Shown piece after piece: positions 11,425 to 24,336 of a stretch of 64,000 nt of DNA. This DNA is from Deuterostichococcus epilithicus. Lineage: Eukaryota > Chlorophyta > Trebouxiophyceae > Prasiolales > Stichococcaceae. Position numbers and translations under genes: made by a program. Below the pieces are notes generated by a model. The model was not told the DNA's origin. It ran no database searches and saw nothing but the letters and a program-made list of their open reading frames with translations. The stretch covers positions 620,082 to 684,081 of the forward strand of contig JAVTLE010000011.1 in assembly GCA_033439295.1 (NCBI GenBank), read 5' to 3'. Numbering within the stretch: the first letter of the stretch is position 1; every line of letters starts with the position of its first letter.

Positions 11425-14400
11425 TCATCCATCATCCACGAGCGGGCCGACGTCAGGCGGCAGCGCCTGGCTGATAGCACGGTAGATGATTGGCCGCGGC
11501 GGCGGCAGAGAAGTTGTGACCGCTGCCTCGCTCTCGCTATCGGTGATATCTTCTGGGTGCGGCTGTCCCGAGGGCTCCAGCAGCGGCGGCTGCTGCTGCT
11601 CGGCTGGCAGCACCAGCGCATCGGCCTGCGCAGCCTGCTCGCCCGCCGGCGGCATGGCGGCCGCCGCCGCCGGCGGCCCAGATGGCTTGGCCGTCTGCTG
11701 CGACACCGGCCGGCTGTGGTGCACAAAGGCCGACACCGCTGATGTCGCCGATGTGCCTGCCGCCGCTGCCGCAGCGTCGCCACCGAGCCGGCCCTGCGCG
11801 TAGGCCCGCGCCGCCGCCGCCGTGCCGCTGCCTCCATCACCTGCGGCACAGGTCACGACAGGCAGCGCTGGTTCAAGCCCATTTGATGCATCTCTCAGCC
11901 TACGCTTCCCATGTGAGACATCCACATGCTGCATAAGACATCAGCTGGCATCCGGATCAAAATCTCCCAATCCGGCAGCCAGGCCAGGCCCAAGGAGCGT
12001 CCACAGTCCGCAGTCCAAACCCCGACTGCCAGTCATGGGTAACCGATGCCCACTCTGACATCCATGTAAGGGTTCGGTGCCAAAAATCATATCTCACCCT
12101 GCACAAAGAACTCCTCCTCATCATCAGTGGTACTGTCGCCGACGTCCCCGAGCACCGCCCCTGACTGCGGGGCCATGCAGGAGGCTCGGCCGCCGTGGCT
12201 GGAGGCACGCAGCGCCCGCTGCGGCTTGAGCACCATGAGCGACCAAAGGCCACGAGAGAAGTAGGCTGTGGCCTGCACGCCTGTAGAGAGATGAGCCCAT
12301 TATGTCAGCAGAGTTTGACCGTTTTGGTTCATCACCTCCATCGTGCCCATGCGCCAGAGTGTGATTCACATCGCGCACCCTCAAGGCCAAGGAGGGTGCT
12401 ACTGCTGCTGCTGCTGCCGCAGCTTTGCAGCGGCTCAGCACCTGCGCCTGCCCAGCGGTGCCGAACCCGTGTGCTCTATTTCTGGCTTCGCCGAGCAGGA
12501 CCTGCCAGCAGCGGCGCCAGCAGAGGCGCACAGGGCGCTCCACTGGGTCACCGGCAGCGGGGAGCGCCTCGAAGTCCAATGCCGGGCTCAGAACGCAGAG
12601 GAACGGACCCTTGACGGAGGCGAACTTGGCGCCCTCCCATCCGGCGCGGCCGGGGTTGCGCAATGTCAGGTTGGTCGCGCTGGCCAGCACCTTCAGCGCC
12701 GCCGGGCGCTGCGGCGGGTCCGCAAGGTTCCACACCACCTGCGCGGCGGGGGCATGCTGCGATTTCGTGTACTGCGGCCACAGAGGCGGCCCCTGCAGCT
12801 GCGGAATCACGGTGTGGCCTGCGCGTCGCTGCGGCGCGCTGCAGCTGCGAAAGGGGCAGTGCGGGACGTGCACTGCCGCGGCACCCTGCAGCCGTCCGGG
12901 AAGGCCCAGACACCCTGCGGTTGCAGGCACCCTCCGTCTGTGGGAAGCCAAACGCGAAGGGGCACAGGCGCTGCCCGACAGCGGCGGCATACCTTTTCGC
13001 CATTGAGCGTCGCAATGGGCAGGTGCCTGTGGAACGCCTCCACACCGCGCGCCACGCCGTCCTCCTGCGCACAGTCGTTGTGTCATGCGCACAGCCGTTG
13101 CACGATCATGCGCAGCGGAGTGGGCCCTACAACCTGAAACCCGTGCAAGCCGTGCAGGCTCGTGGAAGCAGGATGCAGTTTCTGAAGGCCGTGGTTGCGA
13201 GGCTCCCCGGCCGCAGAGCACGGGGATAGGTCTGGGCTCGAACCGTCTCAACTGGCGATGTGTGCTTGGACACACTTCTGTGCAGCCTCCGTGCCAAGAC
13301 CTGGTTCAGCACGCAGCCTGGGCCCCGAGCAAAGCACCTGCTCCGGCTGGCCGACGGGTTCTGCCGCTTTCTGCTTCATCTCTGGTTGCAATGTCAAACC
13401 TCTGCATTCGAAAGTTCCCGGTGCAGAACGTTTGAGAAGTTGTCGGACCGGATGCGCACATGCTCCAGCTGGGCAGCGATCTCCGCCGCTTTCTGCTTGA
13501 CTTCAGTGCGCGCCATGAACTGTAGCGCCGCCACCAGCTTGTCCTCTGTGAGATTGTCGATGGCGATGGGCTTTGGGCCGACGCCCTTCCTGTGAAGCTC
13601 GGCACGAACACGCGTGACCGCGCAGAGGCCAGTGTACATCCAATTGTCAGTGTCGGTGTGCCAGAGCAAAGCGACATGGCTGTGCAGCAGGACAGCAGAC
13701 GCGGCAGGGGCCAGGCAGTGCACACGGGTCACCTGTAGCAGGCGGCTCCCCAGCTGACCTGCAGCCAGTCAAGCCCGTGAACTCACACCGGTTCACTGGC
13801 TGTGTACTCACGACCAGGCTATGGTCGCTCGAAATATGCGAGATGCTCTGGGGGCAGCAGCGGCAGCAGCAAAGCAGCAATCCTGCTTCCTCCTCCTGTG
13901 TCCGGCATTCCAGACTGTGCACCTGGTCGCCGAAAAAGTAGACGACGGTGGTGGGTAGCCCCGCCATGAGGCCCGCAGCGGTGGTGCCGGCGCCGCCGTG
14001 GTGCACACACCCGCCGCACCGCGGGAACAGCCAGTCATGCGGCGCCGCGTCCAGCAGCAGCACCTCCTCCGGCATCTGCCGCCCCTCGCCCAGGCCGCCC
14101 CAGCCGCTGCGGGCGACATGGCGCGAGGATCAGCGCGGAAAGCAGAAGCGGGCACACTGCCGCCCAGGCAGCAGCACCTCTCAGGGAATTGCGTTTAAAG
14201 CTAGAGCAGAAGTCAGCGGCACCTGGACAGGATGATGCGCTGCTTGGCGCGGGCGGCGGCCGCCAGGATCATCTCCGTCAGGCCCTCCGGGTTGTCCACC
14301 AGCAGGCTGCCGAAGCCGATGTAGATCGGCGGTGGTCCTGTCCGCATGCGCCGCACCAATATGTCATCAATGCTAGCTGGCAAAATTTTCCCTCTCGAAA

Positions 14401-17400
14401 CTGCTTACAATCGCGGCGCAGCCCATGCAGCAAGCAGCCAGCTCGAGTCGCACCAAGGCGCACCCTAGCATTGCGATCGGCTCTCCAAGGAAATTGCAAA
14501 CGGCATGCAGAGACAGCAGCCAGCAGAGGATCCTGTGCTCGCCTGACGCCAGAAAGTCGGCGAGCTTGGGCGGCGGCTGGTAGGAGGTGCGGCTGCCCTC
14601 GTTTAGGTTGAAGTAGCCACACACATCTATGTGGTCGCCCCAGTCCGCGGGCTTTGGCAGCACCGCCTCCGACCAGCAGTAGCCGAACGGCACCTGCGGA
14701 CCACGCTGCCGTCAGCCCCAGCCGTCGGTCTCAACCTCTCCTCCGTCCTGCCTGCTAGTCCTGCTTTCAATTTGTTGGTCAAGTCCAGCAGGATGGGGCA
14801 GGCCGACTCGGCGCCGCTGTGGGCTGGTCCACATGCAGACAGTGGCAGTCGAGCGGGGCCGGGCAAAGCCCGGATTCAGCAGCTACGACAGGCGGCGGCA
14901 GTTGCAAGGCGCTACCTTGTGGAAGTCGATGAGGTGCGACGGATTGTTGCCTGCAGCAGGGAGGGATTGTAAGAGAGTCAATGCAGGGCAGATGCTGTCG
15001 AGTGCCACCAGTCCCAGCCTCTCGCAGGAGAAATGTACAGCGAGGAGCACCACAGGTAACGACTCTCCTTTTGCAGCCTGAGGCGGCACAGCCATGCGAC
15101 CCCACACGCACTCCCCTGCTTCAGCCGCCCCGCTGGCCAGGCCAGCAAGGGGTCATGCAGGTGCTTTGGCCGTGCTTCCGCTGCAATTGACTAGTCATCA
15201 TCAATTTAATTCCACACCCTCAGCGGCGCGGATGGGCGGCAACCCCAGCTCCTTGCGGAACTGGCGCATGATGCGGCGCAGCCCTATGTACATGTAGTCC
15301 TCCACCGCCCAGTAGGACAGGTAGTTGCGCAGGCCTGCGTGGCAGCACAGGCGGCTTGCTGTTGTCGGCCTGCACATGCATGGTGGCAACTGGGCGGCTG
15401 AGTGGGAGCCTGGGAGCTGGGAGGAGTTGCATTTGGGCCACGTCTGAAGCGCGGCATGAGCGGGAGAGCCTGCCGAATCGACAGCCACTGTTGTGCTCTC
15501 GTCATGGTTGCCTTGCCATACAGCAGCGCCGTTCACTGCTGATATTGCGTCCGGCCTGCGATCACAGGTGGTCCAGGAGGCGTCCTTCGACAACTGCTGC
15601 AGGCGAGCAACACGCCGGCAGCACAGCACGGCAGGCTGCTGCGAGACGTGAGCGCCAGGCCAGTGCCTGGCAGCGGACTTAAGGGTTTAAGGACGTGCAG
15701 GGTGGCGCACCGATGAGGACGCTGGGATCGGCGTCGGTGCCCCGGAAGCGCGCCAGCGGCGAGGGGAAGGCGCGCGTGGGGCTCCAGGGCATCGTGAAGA
15801 AGATGTGGCACTGCGAAGAGGGCCAGCCGGTTGGTGCAAAGACAGGTCCAGAACGAAGAAATAGGTCCAGCTGCACAGCCGCGACACCTGCAAACCTGCA
15901 CAGATCCGCCGCAGCCTTCCCGGCAAAGGTGGTTCGGGCCTGCAGGGCAGTGCCGGTCGAGTCTGGCTCGCTGGAGTTTTTCGGACAGCAATCAGGCAGC
16001 AGGTCTGTGGGCGCCGCACCGAGATGCCCATCTTCTCTGCAACGTGAAGGTGGCCATATACCGGCGGGTTGGAGATGATTGCTTGCGCTGTGAATGGCGC
16101 TCCATTTCCTGTCACAGCATCAAGCATTGTGGCGTCACTGTCTGGTTCACTTACAGCCTCCATGAGGCCTCACACATGGCAAATACGTCTTGTCGCTTCG
16201 AGACCAGCCTGCGGCTTGTGTAATGTCAGGATTGGTACACATATCAGGCAACCTACAGGATGCAATGCAGGCCTGGAGGAGAGCCTGCATGTGAAATGGT
16301 TGCCGCGGCATGTGGCCTTTGCTGGGAAGAAGAGCGCACCCTCTGCATCGGGCTCTGTGCAGGCTTTGTAGGTCGAGTGCACGATGAGGTTGACCTGCTC
16401 AATGTTGTCGCTGGCGCTCCTTATGCTGTGCGGAATGATGCCCCGGTTCTCGACGATGAAGTCGCTCAGCACCTGCGCAGCAATAACGACGACTCCGACA
16501 CTCGTGGACTGTGGTAATGTGTTGGTGTGCAGGTCTGTCACAGTGCAAGCGCAGCCTGGTCAGCTGGAGAGAACGTGATCGCCATCTGACAGCCACAAAA
16601 CTGTGCTGCTGCACGAGTTTGCAACGGGATATGGTACCTTGAGCCGCCGCAGCTAAAGAGATCGTAAAACCCCAAAGGCTCGGCACAAGACATGCCTTCA
16701 CAGGTGGGTCTCACGGAGCAGTGGGAGCCTGCCTTGGGGTCGCCGCCAAGCGGGTAGAACTCCAGGCCGAAGCCCGTCACAAAGTCGCGGTAGACCGCAT
16801 GCGACGCCAGCCGCACCCTGTGCCCATACTCCTGTTGCAACCCACGCACACTGTTTGTTATCCGCCCCTTGTTGCGCCAAATCAGGGGGATCTAAAGCCC
16901 AGCTTCATCTGTGTGCTTCGAGGTTGACGAACTTGCATAATCCCATCAATTCGTGCTTGCATGCCGCACTTGACGCCATCCTCCGTCTGTTGCCCAGCCT
17001 CTGGATGTGTCCGCGTGCACTTGACGAGCTTTGCACCTGCAGCTTGAGGCCCAGGGCCACAAAGGGCTGCACGTCGCCGCGTGTGCCGGCAACCATGATG
17101 CAGATTGCCAGCTTTGGCACTGGCGGCCGCTCCTCCGCTTCCTGCTTCCCGCCGCCCGCCGCCGCCTCGGCATGGTGCTGCTCTGCTGCTGCAATTGCCG
17201 CCGCCTCCGCGCCAGCAGATAGATTGCGAAGGTGGGTCTCGTGCGCCGGAGCTTCCACCTGTTTCGGGAGATGTGTTCACACATCAGTCAAAAGATGATT
17301 ACAGATGCGACAGACTTAGGATCCTACAGAACTCGACCTCGGATCGCCCGCCAGCAATTTGTGCTCTGTGCCTTGCCGGCCAGGCCACATGCGCGCCAGT

Positions 17401-18442
17401 GCAACCCCGCGTTTCGCCATAGCTCCATGTCGCCCTTGTGTATATGGGCATCAGACCGCCCAACATCCCACAACAAACAAGCTTGAAGGCCATCCGAAGA
17501 TACCGGCAGCCCGAGCTCCCTCTATGAACCCTCACCTGCTCCTCTGCCAGGGAGCACAGCTCACCGCCGTCCGGCTGCCCGACTTCGGGCGGGCCCCCGC
17601 GGTTCGCATAGTCCACGTAGACACCTCCGTCGGCGGTGACGCCATGAACCTTGATATCCACGACGCTGGCGCCGGAGTCGGCGGTGGAAAGTGGGCTATC
17701 AGCGCCTCTGTGCAGTGTCAGATGCTCTATGGCCGCCTGCGCCACGCGCAAGGCGGAGATTGAGCGCAGGGTGAGCGATATTGTCGGCGACATGCTCACA
17801 CCCAAGGTGCCGCTGGGTCGCATATGCACGGGGATGCGCTCTGAACGCAACCTGTGTCGAGTCTGTACGATCACGACAGCACAGCACGAGGGGATGCACA
17901 TGCGATGGACTCATGACATCATGGCAGGCCGTGGCTGTGGCATATGTGCTGATGGACATTCTGCACAGGCACTAATATACGATGCGATGCGATGCAATGT
18001 GGTGTCGTTTCATTGCAATGCATTGCAATGCATCCCTGCTGGCTGTGCAATGCCCACCTGGTCACGCTGAATGGTTTCTGAGGCGGCCCGACTCTGCAGC
18101 TCCGAAGCATCGCTGCCCCAGCGCCACATCTTTTGGAACATATCTGCTGGCGGCGACGGCTTGGTCTGGACATGCACAACCAGGCAGGTTTCAGTTCCAG
18201 CACCACCAAGCAAGAGCTGCATCGGCGCCGCCACAACGAGACACCCCAGACAGCTTGAAACAGGCATCATACGAAACAGCAGCCAAAGTGTACGGTTTTA
18301 TATCTCTCACCGGCCTTTGATCCTCCTCGGACCGTCCAGGCGAGTTGGGAGCGCTGGCAACGGCATCAGACACACTGCCGTCCTGTGAGCTGGCCGCCGA
18401 GCTTTTGTGGCCGCGCCCAAACGGCAGCGGGAGGTGCACCAT
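11425..18442 (-). CDS. sterol 3-beta-glucosyltransferase (GT1/GT28-like)
   Basis: Transfers glucose from UDP-glucose to the 3-OH of membrane sterols. Minus-strand exons in order: N-terminal segment (18442 to about 18310, starting MVHLPLPFGRG), a low-similarity exon (about 17765-17530), LAICIMVAGTRGDVQPFVAL (about 17100), HRVRLASHAVYRDFVTGFGL with EFYPLGGDPK (about 16750), ISNPPVYGHLHVAEKMGI (about 16050), FFTMPWSPTRAFPSPLA (about 15790), NYLSYWAVEDYMYIGLRRIM (about 15290), YIGFGSLLVDNPEGL (about 14290), and the donor-binding motif PHDWLFPRCGGCVHHGGAGT with VVYFFGDQ (about 14040-13920). After the catalytic core come LEHVRIRSDNFSNVL and a long C-terminal extension to 11425, rich in Ala, Gln and acidic residues (DSTTDDEEEFF, DITDSESEAA). 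The in-frame TTG at 18511 is not taken as a start; the ATG at 18440-18442 is. Predicted cytosolic or membrane-peripheral. Confidence 0.9.
17970..18042. repeat. GCAATGCATTGC palindromic repeats in a glucosyltransferase intron
   Basis: The stretch 18000-18035 holds several overlapping attgcaatgcattgcaatg units. They are self-complementary and follow a gatgcgatgcgatg run at about 17980. This is simple intronic sequence able to form a hairpin; no function is implied. Confidence 0.6.
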
Positions 18443-19544
18443 GTCACACACAGCTTGCTTGGGCTGGCTGGTCTGCGCAGGCCGAATTACCAACTCGAGG
18501 CTCTGACCCAAGCTGGCCCCTTGAGTCGGGTCAATGTATGGTCATTCCTCATTAAATGCCGTTGTATGACGTGTGTATTGTTGTGGAGACCACGCCCTCT
18601 GTATTTCACTCACGAGACAATGCGCGGCGCTGTCAAGGCATGTCGACGCCTGCGGTTGTCAGGCATAAGGTCACTAAACAGCTTCCGACAGCTTCTTGAT
18701 GCTTGTTCCGTGCGTACTGATGCGCTGATTGTTTTAGAAGCGAGTCTCTGGAGGTAAGCTTGAACCCAGAGACAGCGGTGTGAGCTGCTCCAGGCCATCC
18801 GCCAGGAGGCATTCTGCGTAAGCTTGACCATTCTTTCAAATCCCTTTCAGGGAATTTATGCAACGGCCGCAGCCAGGCCTGATGGCCTCACGTGCTGGCA
18901 CACACGTTTCCGATCGCTGCGCTGTTACCGGCCGCAGAGTAGCACTTGCTTTCGCGGCGACGAGCTGGGCGACGAAAAGCGATCGCGGAGCCAGCGCCGC
19001 CAGCTCCTCCGAACCACACCGCATATTGCGGCAGCTGTTCAGCGCGAGGGCCTGAGGCGGCAGGAATGCGACGGCGAAGAGCAAACTGAAGCTTGTTGGG
19101 ACCTGCTCCTTCTGGTGGGCAGTTTTAGTCGTGTGAACGGGATGCCGCTGCAGCAATCAGAGCGATTGTTTCTGTCAAGGGATTGCAAGGCAGTGGCACC
19201 ACACCCGCTGTCAGCGGTCTTGCCTCGGCGACCAGCTTGAGAAGCGACTCCAGAGAGCAGCAGTGTAGCGCAAGGGCACCAACGCGTGGCGATTGAGGAA
19301 GGGCGGGCCGTTGGCTTGTTGCTGGCGGTGCGGTGGCGAAACCCTCAGCACAAGCGAGTCACTGTCTGACAGGCCGGCAGAGGACCCTGCTCAGGCTTGT
19401 CGTGCGCGTCTACGAGGGTCACCTCTACCACCTGCTTGTAAAGGCCTCAAAGCAGTCGCCTCGTGCCTGCGCCAACGGCCGCGAACGCGGCATCGAGCGA
19501 CAGCCGCAGTGGCCCAGCTGGAAGGCGTCTAGTGGCGGGCTGCC
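18443..19544. other. divergent upstream region between the glucosyltransferase and BTB genes
   Basis: About 1.1 kb separates the two predicted starts on opposite strands and should contain both promoters. Several open frames exist, for example a minus-strand one at 18836-19156 with a hydrophobic stretch, but I see no domain or splice support. An undetected 5' exon of the glucosyltransferase cannot be excluded. Confidence 0.45.
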
Positions 19545-22500
19545 ATGGCGACGGACGAGCCGGCGGCCAAACGGCAGAAGGAGGAGTCGGTCGCTGAGCA
19601 CGGCAGCGTACAGGTGGGCCATTGCATCATGTCTCCGCCGCACCTCCTGGGATGTTTGTGCAGCGATCAGTGCGTGTCTGCACCTGGCAGGCAAACGCAA
19701 GAGCGGGCTGGTCGAGTTGCGGATCCGGGCAGATACGGCGCGCATGCTGTGCCCGCGGATCAAGGCAGGGCTGCAGGCGCAGTAGCGCAGACTGCATCAG
19801 CGGATGCTGACTGTCGAGCCTGTGCAGACCACCCAGCCTGCCGAGCTGCTGCCGCATGCTGCTGCACGCAGGGTGGCATGGCGCCACCGGTGCAGAAGCC
19901 CCCGGGCGGGCGGCTGGTGCGGCTGCCGGGGCGGGACGTCAATCCGCAGCGGGCGCGCCTGTGGCAGGAGCTGGGCACCAACAGCCTGCTGTTCGATGTC
20001 ACGCTCAAGGCCTCCGACCGGGAGGTACCCTGCAACAGGTGCTGTGTGGCTTTCCGACGCCTGAAACTGTGAAGAAAGCTCTGCTGCTGCCGTTGTCGTC
20101 AGGGCCTCCACCCACAGCCGCGCGTCAGCAGCCAACGACCCGATGTGGACTTGCCATGCTCCTGCCGCCGGCCCCGACCATGCAGGCGCATATGTCGACT
20201 CTGCATTTTGACCTGGCTTGCTCCAGAGGCTGTCAGAAGGCACGAGGTTCCACCTGCTGTCCGAGGTGACAGTCGAAACCTTCTCTGAAGCGCCGCAGGT
20301 TCATCCTGGCGGAGGAGAGCGCCTTCTTTGAGGCCAAATTCCGCAGCCCTGAGTTTGCGGACTCTGACCGCTCCGTGGACCTCGCCGAGCTGGACGGTGA
20401 CACGCTGCAGGCGCGTTAATCGGAAGCCGGCCCTGCCTTCGCCTCCGTGGTTTGAGCTGCCTCCTGCAGAAACTGGACGCGCTCGCGATGACCGCCGTCA
20501 TGGCTGGGCGCCATGCCCCGCACCCGTGCGGCACGCTGCCCTGGTCTCACGTCCCATACCTGCATCCCTAGCAAACTGTGCTCAGATTCAAAGCCAGCTG
20601 CTCACGTTGTCAGCCCGAAGGCTTGTCGCCCACAGCCCCGGGTCCGGCGGCGACACCGGCTGCAGCTGCCGTGCAGGCGGTGGTGGGGTCGCTGTTCACT
20701 GCGCACCTGGCGGTCAAGCCGGGGGCCACGCGCCAGCTGCTGCACTGCGCCGACCTGCTGAACGTGCGCTCCTTGCACTGCCCCTGTGCAGTCTGCTGGT
20801 GCTCTGACGCAGCGCCTGTTCAGGCAGTGGCGTGCCTCACGGCGGTCACTCCTGCACTCCAGCACCGGCCTGCAGCCTTCAACAGTGGCAAACAGTCAGG
20901 GACCTTCACCGTTCCTGCATCGTTCCTGCGAGTGCTGCTCTGGTGCCTCCGTGCCGACCAGCCTGCCAAAGCGTGTGTCACGCTGTCTGCGCGCAGTTGC
21001 CTGTGGTGAAGGAGGCGTGCGCGGAGCTCATCCAGGAGGGTTTAAGCGAGGAGACCGTGCCGAGCGCCCTGGAGACTGCCGAGAGGTAGGTTCCTCTGGG
21101 CGGAGCTTCTGGGCGAAAGCGCATCGGCAGCTCCCATGCAGCAGCTCTCATGCTGCAGAGCTGAGTCCCTCTCCAAACCAGGCGGCCTCAAGAGAAGTTT
21201 TCAAGCGGTTGCCGGCACGCCTCCTGAGGCTGCTCAGGCTGGCACGGTCACACCTTATCACACACGCAAATTGCTGTGGCTGTGGCTGCGCGCAGGTACT
21301 CGTTGACGGCGCTGCGGGACGCGGTGCTGACCTTTGCCAAGGCCACCTTCTTCCTCATGCACCGCACCTCCCTTCGAGGTGCGCCGTCATGCGTTATGCC
21401 ACAGCGCCGTGCCATGGCTCCGCTACCTGCATGAGGTGGTTTGCCTTGACAGGGCCAACGATGTCTGGCAGACCTCAAATGCAGCGCTTGACCGCGTGTC
21501 AATCGCACACTGGATTAGACAGCACACCAGAACCGTGTTTTGTGGCCACCCCCGCAGCGCTGGAGAAGGCGACGCTGCTGGAGCTGCTCTCGGCGGACGA
21601 CCTGACCGTCTTCTCCGAGATGCAGGTGCGGTAGCCACGCCCAAGTGCCGCACCTTGCTCCTGCCGCCACTATCAGCGGCGGCTCCTGCATTGCAGCCTC
21701 TGAATGGATTTTTGAAATGCTTGTCGGATTGCAGAGCGAGCATGTTGCAAATGCTCATCTCAGGGCGCAGGCACTGTGGCATGCCTGCACCCCATTGACA
21801 CCCAGCACCCCTGCACCAGATCCTTCTATTCGCCTGTCAAATCAGTCAACGCACACCCATGACCAGACAAAGAGAAAGAGAAAGAGAAACCCGAGAAACC
21901 CGAGAAACCCGAGAAAACCGGATCAGGTGTTCCGGTCGGTGCTGGCGTGGTGCGAGGAGCAAGCGTCGCCGGAGGCGTTCCCGGGCCTGTTTGCTGCGGT
22001 GCGTCTCCACCACCTGGAGACCTTCGAGTGCCGCTCGCTGCTGGCGCACCCGCTGGTCGCCGGCGGCCCGCCGGGCGCCGCTATCGTCGAGGCGCTGCTC
22101 ACTCGACTGGAAGGCTCCACGCCGCTCTCGCGCGCGCCCCGCAGGTAGGGTCAAGGTTTTGGTAGCGTTTCGCGATGGAACGACTGCTGGACCCCCTACC
22201 CGGGCTGTGCCGTGCGCCCCCGTTGCGCCTGCGCAGCACGTCCCGGCAGCTGCTCGTTGGAGGCCTTCACCCGGCTGCATCGCCCCGTCGCTCCCGCCTG
22301 CGGGTTCTGCGCAGGCGATGGAGCGGCCTGGCTGGTGAACGCCGCTGTCATGTAGCAGCTTGCGGGTTTCGTGGCCCCGGCAACCTTTGGTGCTCGACAT
22401 CGGCGTCCTCGCTCACCCCAGCCGAGCCACACCACTCACACCAGCACTTTGGGTTGGTCTCAGAACTTCATAGTGGCAAGAGGTGTTCGCCGACCGTCCA

Positions 22501-24336
22501 TGACTTACACGCAGGGACGGGCGGCGCTTCGTGTGGGCCATCGACCCCTGGTCGCAGCACTCGCGGCAGGAGACGGTGCGGTCCGCAAAGTTCGGCCTCG
22601 CGGGCAGCGAGCGCTGCTGGTCGCTGTCCTACACCCGCGCCAAGCTGGGCTTCCACCTCACCTGCCTGGGTGAGGCGGTCTGCGTCCCTATTCCTAGATG
22701 TCGTCAGGAGGTCTGTCTCCTGACCTTGGGTGGGGAACGGATTGAAGCGTGAAAGCGCCACACCGCGGCGTCCGCGGCCTCACTCCAGTGCGATTCGTTC
22801 CCTGGATGTCTGCCTGGCGGGCGGCTGCACGAGCGGCCAGGGACGCTTTCCCCTGGCCCGCCAGACGCGGGCAGGTACCTCGCCGTGACTTCTGATCTGC
22901 CCGGGCGGCGCGTCAAGAGGGCACAACAGCCGGCGTTCCCATGTCTCTGTCACATGGTGCACTGCACGCCGTTCGTCACATGGACCTCGCACGAACCCCT
23001 CATCGTGTCACCTTGACGCCTGTCCGTGTCCTGCCGGCGCCAGAGTCGCAGGGCGACGACGAGAACGAGGACCATGTGCCGTACAGCCCCATGTCGCAGG
23101 AGGCGGCGCAGGAGGAGGTCCGCCTCTTCCCTTCTCTGCCGCTCTGCCCTGCCCTGCCCTGCTGTGTTCTGGGTGTTCAGTGTTTAGGGCCTAGTGTTTG
23201 GCCTCTCTGCCCCGGCCCCCTGCCTCAGACCTGCCCGGTTGCAGGCACCACAGCTGGCCCCTCCCTCCGGCTCAGAGGGCCCTTGGCAATTGCATGGCGC
23301 CGTGTGGTGGGCTCTCGGAGGGGCAGTTGTTCGGCAGCAACATGTGCGCCGCTGACAGGAGGCCCTTCCTGCGGGCACAGAGCCAGGCGCGCCGGCGCCC
23401 GCTGCGGCATGTGCTCTGCCCAGTCGCGTCGCCGAAGCTGCAGCTGCCGCGCAGGCGCCCGCCACGGATCCCTCCTGTCCCTGCCGCCGCAGGTGCAGCT
23501 GACGATGGTGCTGTACGACCAGCAGGACTACAACCGCGCCCGCCGGTGGCGCCTGCCCCGCGCCACCCTCTCGCCCGGGGAGTACCAGGTGAGCTGCGAT
23601 AGCTGCGCTCGCTCACGTGGCACATGCATTGAGAGCCCTGTGCAGCGACGCAACGCGCACGCTGGGTGGTGCCGCCCGCCGCGGCGACCGTACGTCGCTT
23701 GTGACATATCGCATCAGCCGCAAGCGACTGGGTCGCGCCGCCGAGGCGGCTGGGAGGACCTTGACTGCCACATGGTCCACAGTGCTTCGGGACCTTGCGC
23801 GACTTGCTGAAGCCGTGTGAGGCTGCCCCAAAGGCCGTCCGGCGAGTGGCACCCTGCAGGGCTGCGAGATGGGATCTGATGCCCTTTCCGTACCGCAGGG
23901 CTTCGACGAATTCTTCAAGGACGTGGGCGGGTGGGTGCGCAACGACCGCCTCGTCGTCGGCGTGCAGCTGCGCCTCGTCGGCAAGCCCGAGGTGCCCCCT
24001 GCTGCCTCTCGCTGTGCATCCCCGCGTCGGGACCCGCGCGACGGCCTGCCACAGACAGCTGTCACACAGCGTTCCTGCTGCGTGGGGGAACCGTGGTCGA
24101 CGGACTGGGTGCCCCAGCTGAACAGGCAGTCCAACCGTCGGCTCGCAGCGTATCGTACTGCCGTGTCGTACTTCCCAGCTCCTGTGTAGGCAGCAGGACC
24201 CTGAACCTGCGGCGTCATGCCGCAGGCGCCTCTGGACGAGGATGACGCCGCGTCGGCGCACGAGCCACACACCGGCGGCTTTGCTGGCGACCTGGCGCGG
24301 CTGACGGCCGCGAATTTGGCGGCGCACGACGAGTAG
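19545..24336 (+). CDS. BTB-BACK-MATH domain protein (candidate cullin-3 adaptor)
   Basis: Start ATG 19545 in a strong context (gccATGgcg), giving MATDEPAAKRQKEES. Exons then encode a BTB/POZ domain: LGTNSLLFDVTLKA (about 20000), FILAEESAFFEAKFRSPEF (about 20310), DLAELDGDTLQA, AVQAVVGSLFTAHLAV and RQLLHCADLLNVRSL (about 20740). BACK-like helices follow: VVKEACAELIQEGLSEE (about 21010), SLTALRDAVLTFAKATFF (about 21300), ALEKATLLELLSADDLTVFS (about 21555) and SVLAWCEEQASPEAFPGLFA (about 21940). Last is a MATH/TRAF-like fold: FVWAIDPWSQHSR with CWSLSYTRAKLGFHLTCLG (22525-22672), VQLTMVLYDQQDYNRARRW (about 23490) and GFDEFFKDVGGWVRNDRLVV (about 23900). The final exon (24225-24336) encodes a short tail to TAG at 24334. 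BTB-MATH proteins recruit substrates to CUL3 ligases; in plants MATH precedes BTB, so the order here is reversed. Exact exon edges are partly inferred. Confidence 0.8.
21868..21917 (+). repeat. purine-rich GAGAAACCC repeat before a BTB-gene exon
   Basis: Tandem gagaaa units grade into three copies of gagaaaccc just upstream of the acceptor at about 21926. A purine-rich tract in this position is unusual because algal acceptors normally follow pyrimidines. Confidence 0.65.

Noticed and set aside
12124-13275. 383-codon minus-strand frame taken as one uninterrupted exon
   Set aside because: Parts overlap true glucosyltransferase exons, but the frame mixes exon and intron sequence with splice-like boundaries inside, so it was folded into the spliced model rather than reported as its own gene.
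18191-18511. Start of the glucosyltransferase at 18511
   Set aside because: The codon there is TTG. The in-frame ATG at 18440-18442 is the first credible start in this exon.
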